Positions 13,637-18,724 of a stretch of DNA of 18,724 nucleotides are shown piece after piece. Positions within the stretch are counted from its first letter, which is position 1, and the number at the start of each line of letters is the position of its first letter. The stretch is from Candidatus Zixiibacteriota bacterium. Lineage in GTDB: Bacteria; Zixibacteria; MSB-5A5; GN15; JAAZOE01. The notes under the pieces were generated by a model. It saw only the letters and a list, made by a program, of their open reading frames with translations. It did no database searches and was not told where the DNA came from. The stretch spans positions 1 to 18,724 of the forward strand of contig JAQVRW010000015.1 of the NCBI GenBank assembly GCA_028700875.1. The letters run 5' to 3'. The translations under genes and the position numbers were made by a program.

Positions 13637-14530
13637 CTAACCAATAAGCTTCTGCACATACCTCGGCAACGCAAACGCCCCGAAATGCACCGCATCGTTA
13701 TAATAGGTGCACGCCTTCAAATCCGTATTGTCATACCGGACCTGATCGAAATCCTCCAGCGGGTCATACTTCTTCGAACAAAATGCGAATGACCATAACG
13801 CCGACGGATAGATCGGCATGTGGCAGGTGTACATCCGAACGATCGGGAAGACCTCCCGCAGGTTGTCATACATGCTCTTCACCGTCTCCGGATTAAAAAG
13901 GGGAGACTCCGACTGCGCGACCAGGATCCCGTCGTCATTCAACCGTTCATACACCTTCTGATGGAACGGTTTCTGGAACAGGTCGGCGGCGGGTCCGACC
14001 GGGTCGGACAGGTCCAGCAGCACGATATCGAATTTCTCTTTGGTTTCCTCGATAAACTTCTTGCCGTCATTGATAACCAGCCTGCTGCGCTTGTCGGCGA
14101 ATCCTGCCGCCAGACGGGGGAAATGCCTCTTCGAAACCTCCACCACCATCCCGTCGATCTCGCACATGGTGCACCGCCCGACTTCGGGGTGACGCAACAC
14201 ATTGGTCAGGCACCCGCCGTCGCCGCCGCCGATAATCAACACTTCCGCCGGATTGGGATGCACGAACAGCGGCACGTGCGCCAGCATTTCGTTATATGAA
14301 TCGGTGTCCCGTTCGGCCACCATCAGCGATCCGTACAGCACCAGCGCCTTGCCGAATTCCTCGGTCTCGATGATGTCGATCCGCTGGAACGGGGAGGTCG
14401 TCGATTCAACCAGACGGCTGACTTTTACGGTCAGTCCCGATTTCCCCTGATGTAACTCCGTGAACCAGACGTTCCAGAGGTCTTCCATCGATTTTTCATA
14501 GATGAACGGATTCTTGGTCGGCTCCATCAT
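13637..14530 (-). CDS. speE: Spermidine synthase
   Basis: A 297-residue aminopropyltransferase that joins putrescine and decarboxylated AdoMet into spermidine. YNEMLAHVPL, the GGGDGG cofactor loop (101-106), the MCEID acidic strand end, and LLDLSDPVGPA with its catalytic-site aspartates are all visible. A GTG two codons earlier (14536) is in frame, but AAGGG lies five bases before ATG 14530, so the ATG is preferred. It starts 22 bases after the decarboxylase stop and closes the operon of speD, decarboxylase and speE. Confidence 0.96.
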   Translation of the reverse strand: MMEPTKNPFIYEKSMEDLWNVWFTELHQGKSGLTVKVSRLVESTTSPFQRIDIIETEEFGKALVLYGSLMVAERDTDSYNEMLAHVPLFVHPNPAEVLIIGGGDGGCLTNVLRHPEVGRCTMCEIDGMVVEVSKRHFPRLAAGFADKRSRLVINDGKKFIEETKEKFDIVLLDLSDPVGPAADLFQKPFHQKVYERLNDDGILVAQSESPLFNPETVKSMYDNLREVFPIVRMYTCHMPIYPSALWSFAFCSKKYDPLEDFDQVRYDNTDLKACTYYNDAVHFGAFALPRYVQKLIG

Positions 14531-14552
14531 ATCCACCCTTCGATGCCGATGA

Positions 14553-15710
14553 TTACCAGTCCACGACCACGACTTTGGTCAGTTTCAGGCCGTTGAAATC
14601 GCTGGCCGAGACGCTGCAGTAGGCGCCCATGGCCGGGAAGATCAGCAGGTCGCCCACTGTCAACGGCGGCAGGAGGCAATCTTTGTAGATGACATCGAAC
14701 GAATCGCAGGTCGGACCCGCCAGCACCGCCTTCTCCCATGTCGTGTTGCGGTTGGTCAGAATCTGATAACTGCACTGGTCGTAGAGACGCCCCGAGAACG
14801 ACCCGTACAGGCCGTCGTCGATATAATACCAGGTCACGCCGTCGCGGACCGTCTTGCCGATCACCGAGGAAAACAGCGTTATCGCGTCGCCGCAGATGAA
14901 CCGTCCCGGTTCGCAAACCACCCGGATATCCGGCGCGATCTGCGCGGTCAGGGCGGCCGAAATCTCCGCGCCTATCGTCTCGATGGCCGGGACATCGTCG
15001 GTGTACGAAATCGGGAACCCGCCGCCGATGTCCAGAATCTCGGTCGCCAACCCCTTGCCGGCGGCCAGCGCGATAAGCTCCCGGGCGGTATCGATGCAAT
15101 GCGTATATTTGTCGATCGCCGTGCACTGGGAGCCGACATGGAAGCAGAATCCCTTGAACGACAACCCCAACTCCAAAATCCGGTCGAGCATCGGCGGGAT
15201 ATCGGCGGGATCGGCCCCGAATTTGTACGACAGGTTCACCACCGATCCGCCATAACCGGTCTTGAATCGCAACAGCACCTCGGTGCGGTCGCCGTACTTG
15301 GCGAATTTATCCAATTCGGAAATGTTGTCGGCCACGAAGACGCGCGCCCCTGCCTCCACCGCGGCATCGAACTCGACGATACTCTTGACCGGATTGCTAT
15401 GAATAGTCGCCTCCGGACGCACGCCCATGGCGGCCAATGTCGCCAGTTCGCGATGAGAGGAAATATCGAACGAGCACCCGTCGCGATGCAATGTCTCCAG
15501 AATAGCCGGGTAGTTGTTCGCCTTGACCGCGTAAAAGACCTCCGCCCGCGGGATGGCCGCGCACAGACGCGCCAAGTTGGCGGCCACGACCGACGTGCGT
15601 AAAATCATGAACGGCGGGGCGACGGTCTTGGTCAACTCGCCTACCCGCGCGCGATCGGCGGCCGAGAGATAACGGTTGGACTGGCGGCTCTTGAGCGTGA
15701 TCGCTTTCAT
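14553..15710 (-). CDS. Fold-III PLP-dependent ornithine (or ornithine/lysine) decarboxylase
   Basis: A 385-residue alanine-racemase-fold decarboxylase. K63 in YAVKANNYP is the PLP lysine. HVGSQ, the glycine-rich DIGGGFP phosphate loop, CEPGRF, and GPTCDSFD with catalytic C335 are in the expected order. The last motif is that of eukaryotic-type ornithine decarboxylase, unlike diaminopimelate or carboxynorspermidine decarboxylases. It would make putrescine from ornithine for the SpeE encoded just downstream. Lysine may also be used, as in several bacterial relatives; substrate cannot be read from sequence. A GGGGG site lies eight bases before the ATG, and speD ends 12 bases upstream. Confidence 0.9.
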   Translation of the reverse strand: MKAITLKSRQSNRYLSAADRARVGELTKTVAPPFMILRTSVVAANLARLCAAIPRAEVFYAVKANNYPAILETLHRDGCSFDISSHRELATLAAMGVRPEATIHSNPVKSIVEFDAAVEAGARVFVADNISELDKFAKYGDRTEVLLRFKTGYGGSVVNLSYKFGADPADIPPMLDRILELGLSFKGFCFHVGSQCTAIDKYTHCIDTARELIALAAGKGLATEILDIGGGFPISYTDDVPAIETIGAEISAALTAQIAPDIRVVCEPGRFICGDAITLFSSVIGKTVRDGVTWYYIDDGLYGSFSGRLYDQCSYQILTNRNTTWEKAVLAGPTCDSFDVIYKDCLLPPLTVGDLLIFPAMGAYCSVSASDFNGLKLTKVVVVDW

Positions 15711-15722
15711 CGTTATGTCCCC

Positions 15723-16136
15723 CTACGCAGGGCCGCCGTCGAGGGCGGCTTCCGGACGAGGTTTATGGGGAATGATTTCGTCGCCGACGCTGGGAATGCC
15801 CCGCGACACTTCCCGGGGATACATCTCGCGCGCCGCCAGCGCTTCCTTGATATACCAGCAGGCTTTCCACGGGTCAACCCGTTCGCCGCAGGTGAAAAAA
15901 TCGACTGCGGCGTAGCCATACTCCGGCCAGGTATGAATCGACATGTGGGATTCGGCGATCACCACCACTCCCGACAGACCGTGCGGATTGTATTGGTGAA
16001 AGGTCGAGTTGACGATGGTTGCGCCCGCCCGACGCGCCGCTTCTTTCAAAGCCGTTTCAATCCGGCCCCGATTATTGAGCGTCGCGACGTCGCAACCCGT
16101 GAATTCGACCAACAGGTGCCGTCCGAGTTTTTTCAT
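15723..16136 (-). CDS. speD: S-adenosylmethionine decarboxylase proenzyme
   Basis: A 137-residue prokaryotic AdoMet decarboxylase. Self-cleavage at E62-S63 within AESHMSIHTWPEYGY makes the pyruvoyl cofactor, and H68 and C83 (FFTCG) complete the processing and active site, at the same numbers as in the Thermotoga maritima enzyme. The product is the aminopropyl donor for SpeE. The C-terminus has a short proline-rich tail. AGGAGG lies nine bases before the ATG. It is the second gene of the polyamine operon, 29 bases after the XRE-cupin regulator. Confidence 0.97.
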   Translation of the reverse strand: MKKLGRHLLVEFTGCDVATLNNRGRIETALKEAARRAGATIVNSTFHQYNPHGLSGVVVIAESHMSIHTWPEYGYAAVDFFTCGERVDPWKACWYIKEALAAREMYPREVSRGIPSVGDEIIPHKPRPEAALDGGPA

Positions 16137-16165
16137 CGTGCCCGTCCTCCTGCCCCGCCCCGCAG

Positions 16166-16711
16166 TTACATCTGCGGCGGGCTGGTCACCCAGATAAAGG
16201 TTGTCTTGCTTTTGCTTTTGTTTTGAAACTGATGCCGTTTGTCGGCCTCAAAATAAAAGCATTCTTCTTTCTTGAGCCGAAAGCTCTTCTTGCCGAATCG
16301 GAGCATCAACTGGCCCGATAACACGTATCCGAATTCCTCGCCGTTGTGCGGTTCCTCCGGCGGCAGCGACTGCCCCGGATCGAGGGTAATCAGGATCGGG
16401 TCCATCTGGTTATTGGTGGACCCCGGAACCAGCAGGTCAAAGATCGTGGCGCCCCGCCCCTCAACCGGCACCCGGTCGGCTGGGGTGTAGGCGATCCGTT
16501 CCGCCTCGCCGTCGCCGGCAAAAAACTCGCTCAAGCTCACGCTCAGGGCATCCAGGATATCGGCCAGCGAGTCCAGCGAAATCGACGTCTGGTCGTTCTC
16601 CAGCTGGGAGATGAACCCCTTGGTCAACTGGGCGCGGTCGGCCAGCTCCGCCTGTGTCAGGTCGGCCGCCAGCCGCAAGTCCTTGATTTTTTGTCCGATC
16701 TCCGATTTCAT
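16166..16711 (-). CDS. XRE-family HTH plus cupin regulator (PuuR-like) of the polyamine operon
   Basis: A 181-residue two-domain regulator: an XRE helix-turn-helix (about 5-60, with LTQAELA and FISQLEND), a linker, then a small cupin sensing domain (about 105-178, with EEPHNGEEFGYVLSG and a histidine near the end). PuuR, which represses putrescine use in E. coli, has the same architecture. Heading an operon of speD, decarboxylase and speE, it most likely senses a polyamine or precursor and controls its own operon. No ordinary ribosome-binding site precedes ATG 16711; a palindrome occupies that space, so translation may be weak. Confidence 0.9.
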   Translation of the reverse strand: MKSEIGQKIKDLRLAADLTQAELADRAQLTKGFISQLENDQTSISLDSLADILDALSVSLSEFFAGDGEAERIAYTPADRVPVEGRGATIFDLLVPGSTNNQMDPILITLDPGQSLPPEEPHNGEEFGYVLSGQLMLRFGKKSFRLKKEECFYFEADKRHQFQNKSKSKTTFIWVTSPPQM

Positions 16712-16712
16712 C

Positions 16713-16746
16713 GGTTTATGATAAACCTTTTCTTTGTTTAGTAAAC
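16713..16746. promoter_or_regulatory. Two operator-like palindromes before the polyamine operon
   Basis: GGTTTATGATAAACC (16713-16727) is a perfect palindrome around one central base. GTTTAGTAAAC (16736-16746) is another with the same GTTTA/TAAAC arms but a one-base rather than three-base centre. Their centres are 21 bases apart, two helical turns, so dimers could bind the same face. They lie directly before the regulator's start codon and just after the predicted transcription start, well placed for autorepression. A related, imperfect GTTTAACAAAC is at 16890-16900. Confidence 0.65.
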
Positions 16747-16753
16747 CATGCCT

Positions 16754-16781
16754 ATATTATCCGAAAATCGGAATCTGTCAA
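16754..16781 (-). promoter_or_regulatory. Promoter of the polyamine operon
   Basis: On the minus strand, a perfect TTGACA (16781-16776), a 16-base spacer and TAATAT (16759-16754) form a good sigma-70-type promoter; GATAAT one step upstream is an alternative -10. The start near 16747 would put the first palindrome at about +1 to +11 and the second at about +20 to +34. Confidence 0.55.
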
Positions 16782-17012
16782 GCCTTTTCTGCCGTCGCTC
16801 CATATTTTTTCGATTCCGCCGGAATCACTATGAAAATCAACGAATTACGACCCATTATATGCCCAATCGCCGGCCGCGATGCAAAAAAAGTTTAACAAAC
16901 GATACCAAAATGTTCCTGTATTATGGTACTCGACGGGGGCGGACCCTGGGCGGAAAGAGTCGATTCCGGTCCGACGGGCCGCCCACCTGCGGCCGGAAAC
17001 GGTCTTAAACTA
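16782..17012. other. Divergent intergenic spacer, no gene seen
   Basis: The gap between the polyamine operon and the beta-barrel gene runs from 16712 to 17079; this part lies between the two promoters. It contains the imperfect GTTTAACAAAC at 16890-16900 and a GC-rich stretch at about 16933-17000. A short open frame here (from 16748) has no ribosome-binding site, a strongly basic unnatural composition and overlaps the promoter, so it is not called. Confidence 0.7.
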
Positions 17013-17041
17013 TTGACCGGGTTCCCCGTCATTATTATACT
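17013..17041 (+). promoter_or_regulatory. Strong sigma-70-type promoter of the beta-barrel/lipoprotein pair
   Basis: TTGACC (17013-17018) and TATACT (17036-17041), each five of six to consensus, are separated by exactly 17 bases. The start near 17048 gives a leader of about 32 bases with a GGGAGG ribosome-binding site four bases from the ATG. This is the best forward promoter in the window. Confidence 0.7.
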
Positions 17042-17079
17042 TGGGTGGAAGTTTATGACGGCCATTTTGGGGAGGAATA

Positions 17080-17619
17080 ATGAAGCGTAAGGTGATCATC
17101 TGGATATTGCTCATGACCGTGCTGCCGATCGGCGCCATGGCCGACAAGACCGGTTTCGGGATCGTCGGGGGCGGGCTGTTTCCGGTGGCACAGGATGACC
17201 AGGAGTCGGGGAAAACCTTCGGGGCCAAGTTCCGGTTCCGGATAACCGGCCCGATCGTCGTTGAGCCAAACGCCAATTTCGGGTCGTTCGGTGACGTTAC
17301 GGTCTCCGGCGCGGGAACCCGCGATGGGTCCACAGTGAACCATTACGGCCTCGACGTGCTTTTCGGGGGACTTCCGGCCGCCATCGGCCCCAAACCGTAT
17401 CTCTTTATCGGCGGCGGCGTGTATACCATCAAAAGAGATGGCGCGACCACCGTCAACAAGTCGGGCTGGTCGTTCGGGGCTGGCCTTGCCGTCGGGGTCA
17501 TGAAGATTTTGGATGTCGAGGTGCGCGGCCGATTCAACATCGCCTCGTACGACGGGTCCACGTCGAAGAAGTCGGTGGCCGTGACCGGCGGGCTAATCTA
17601 TTACTTCGGTAAAGAATAG
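17080..17619 (+). CDS. Small outer-membrane beta-barrel protein
   Basis: A 179-residue exported protein. A signal peptide (about 1-21: basic start, hydrophobic core, AMA cleavage site) is followed by alternating polar and non-polar strands with glycine and aromatic girdles. Many strand turns read GGG or DGS, and the C-terminal YYFGKE strand has the aromatic residues typical of barrel assembly signals. Size suits an eight-stranded barrel of the OmpA-like/OmpX-like type. No specific family is recognised. It has a strong promoter and ribosome-binding site, so expression is likely high. It sits 12 bases before a lipoprotein gene and probably shares its message. Confidence 0.78.
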   Translation: MKRKVIIWILLMTVLPIGAMADKTGFGIVGGGLFPVAQDDQESGKTFGAKFRFRITGPIVVEPNANFGSFGDVTVSGAGTRDGSTVNHYGLDVLFGGLPAAIGPKPYLFIGGGVYTIKRDGATTVNKSGWSFGAGLAVGVMKILDVEVRGRFNIASYDGSTSKKSVAVTGGLIYYFGKE

Positions 17620-17631
17620 GAGGCGGCGGCA

Positions 17632-18186
17632 ATGAAGATAAACAAACTTCGGGCCGCGGCCGTGATTGCGGCCGCTTTGCTGGCGGCGGGATGTATCATG
17701 ACGGCCACGTATGTCGTGACCGTTAGGCTGGCGCCCAATCCTTTGCCAATCAAGGTTTCGACGGTTAGTGACAGTAGCGCGGTCAAACGGGTGGTCGATC
17801 TGAGGGATGACTCCGATTTCCGGGACAACCAGGACAAGATCAAGGATATCGAAAGCATTGGCTTTTATCTCAAGGCCAAAAACAATCTGGCCGACGCGGT
17901 GACCTTCCAGTTGTTTCTGGAGGAAGATACCACCAAGGATTGGGAAGATGCTCAAATGGTTGCGGACTCTTCGACCGAGCTTATTTTCACCGGCTTGACC
18001 ATACCCGGCAACCAGACCGTGACCGTGGACTGGAACCAATCGATGGGCTATGTCACCGGTCTTCCGGCCATCAAGAAGATACTTGAGGGGGGCCGTTTCA
18101 GTATCTACCCGGTGGCGATTCCCCGGAATAATTTCAGCGTGACCATCGATTCACTGGTGGTCATCGTCACTGTCAGCGGGGGATAA
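17632..18186 (+). CDS. Putative lipoprotein of unknown function
   Basis: A 184-residue protein with a lipoprotein signal peptide and lipobox LLAAGC, giving acylated C21. The mature part starts with a short strand-rich segment, then a highly charged stretch (about 55-72, rich in Asp, Arg and Lys) and beta-rich sequence with many Thr, Val and Asn, suggesting an immunoglobulin-like or jelly-roll fold. The family is not recognised. AGGAGG lies eight bases before the ATG and the barrel gene ends 12 bases upstream, so the two are likely cotranscribed envelope components. Confidence 0.8.
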   Translation: MKINKLRAAAVIAAALLAAGCIMTATYVVTVRLAPNPLPIKVSTVSDSSAVKRVVDLRDDSDFRDNQDKIKDIESIGFYLKAKNNLADAVTFQLFLEEDTTKDWEDAQMVADSSTELIFTGLTIPGNQTVTVDWNQSMGYVTGLPAIKKILEGGRFSIYPVAIPRNNFSVTIDSLVVIVTVSGG

Positions 18187-18209
18187 GCTTCCCCCGTGCT
18201 AACAACGAC

Positions 18210-18256
18210 GGCGGCAGGTCTGGACATCGACGAGTTCGGGATTGCGGCCTGCCGCT
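18210..18256 (+). other. Long GC-rich inverted repeat between lipoprotein gene and lpd
   Basis: GCGGCAGGTC (18211-18220) pairs with GGCCTGCCGC (18246-18255) over ten pairs with one G-U, around a 25-base loop. An extra G-U pair at the base is possible. There is no T-run after it, so it is not a standard intrinsic terminator; it could limit read-through into the next gene or stabilise the upstream message. Confidence 0.4.
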
Positions 18257-18292
18257 CGTGACATATGGTAAACAAGGAGCGAAAACATAGGT

Positions 18293-18724
18293 ATGTATGA
18301 TATTGCCATCCTGGGCGCGGGGCCGGGCGGTTACACCGCCGCCATCCGGGCGGCGCTCAAAGGGGCCAAGGTGGCCGTTATCGAAGAGGATACCGTGGGC
18401 GGAGTCTGTCTCAACCGCGGTTGTATCCCGTCCAAATCCCTGATCGCCGGGGCCAATCTCTATCAGAAAATGAAACAGGCATCCAGTTTCGGCATCCGCC
18501 TTTCCAGCCCCCCCGAAGCCGACTGGCCGGCCATGCTGGCCCGTAAAGATAAAATCGTCGGCGGTCTGGTTTCCGGTATTAAATCCTTGTTCAAGGGGTA
18601 CGGCGTCGACCTGTATGCCGGTTTCGGCTCCTTGCGAAACAGCCCTACCATCCACGTGGAAATGAGCGATGAAACCGAGACCGAAATCGAGGCCAAAAGC
18701 ATTATCATCGCGACCGGCTCCCGC
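18293..18724 (+). CDS. lpdA: Dihydrolipoamide dehydrogenase (E3), N-terminal part
   Basis: The first 144 residues of a flavoprotein disulfide reductase that runs off the window. The FAD loop GAGPGG (8-13) and the redox-active disulfide GGVCLNRGCIPSK (C39, C44, with the lipoamide-dehydrogenase spacing) identify E3 rather than glutathione or mercuric reductase. ATG 18293 starts the conserved YDIAILG strand. AAGGAG lies 13 bases upstream, rather far. E3 reoxidises lipoamide of pyruvate or 2-oxoglutarate dehydrogenase or the glycine cleavage system; none of their other genes is visible. Confidence 0.92.
   Translation, partial: MYDIAILGAGPGGYTAAIRAALKGAKVAVIEEDTVGGVCLNRGCIPSKSLIAGANLYQKMKQASSFGIRLSSPPEADWPAMLARKDKIVGGLVSGIKSLFKGYGVDLYAGFGSLRNSPTIHVEMSDETETEIEAKSIIIATGSR

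Noticed and set aside
16748..17008. An 86-codon forward open frame in the spe/beta-barrel spacer
   Set aside because: No ribosome-binding site, overlaps the minus-strand promoter, and its Arg/Asn-rich product looks random.

Overview
The window is a stretch of moderately GC-rich bacterial chromosome built almost entirely of housekeeping metabolism genes, with a short, more AT-rich accessory patch (about 12.1-13.6 kb). A signal-peptide beta-barrel protein and a lipobox lipoprotein indicate a Gram-negative cell. The combination of a full ISC operon, a small DUF2480-like protein (a family I associate with Bacteroidota/FCB-type bacteria) and a fold-III ornithine decarboxylase pathway suggests a non-proteobacterial lineage, possibly FCB-related. 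I cannot name the organism from sequence alone. No tRNA, rRNA, CRISPR array, IS element or transposase was seen.

Layout. (1) 1-181: the 3' end of a rightward gene and a strong hairpin terminator shared with the leftward operon. (2) 209-6057, minus strand: a complete ISC iron-sulfur operon in the order Rrf2/IscR-like regulator, iscS, iscU, iscA, DUF2480-like gene, hscB, hscA, fdx, iscX. This is the classical gamma-proteobacterial order with one extra gene inserted, and HscB carries an N-terminal four-cysteine zinc-binding module. (3) 6058-6408: an AT-rich divergent control region with inverted repeats, then a second, divergent Rrf2 regulator with four clustered cysteines. (4) 6895-8508: promoter, structured leader and pdxS-pdxT (pyridoxal phosphate synthase). 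(5) 8660-12056: ispH, an Spx/ArsC-like thioredoxin-fold protein, and electron-transfer-flavoprotein:ubiquinone oxidoreductase. (6) 12154-13590: a four-helix membrane protein converging on a stand-alone SIR2-domain protein; both have a lower-GC, accessory look. (7) 13637-16711, minus strand: a polyamine operon, XRE-cupin regulator, speD, ornithine/lysine decarboxylase, speE, with a matching pair of palindromes over its start. (8) 17080-18186: a strong promoter driving a beta-barrel protein and a lipoprotein, then the 5' end of a dihydrolipoamide dehydrogenase gene running off the window.

Working together (inference): PdxST would supply the PLP cofactor used by IscS and the decarboxylase. ISC would supply clusters to IspH, ETF-QO and the two Rrf2 sensors. 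SpeD and SpeE would turn putrescine from the decarboxylase into spermidine. The points most worth following up are the DUF2480-like gene inside the isc operon, the zinc-finger HscB, the paired Rrf2 sensors sharing one control region, the Shine-Dalgarno-sequestering structure before pdxS, and the twin operators of the XRE-cupin polyamine operon.
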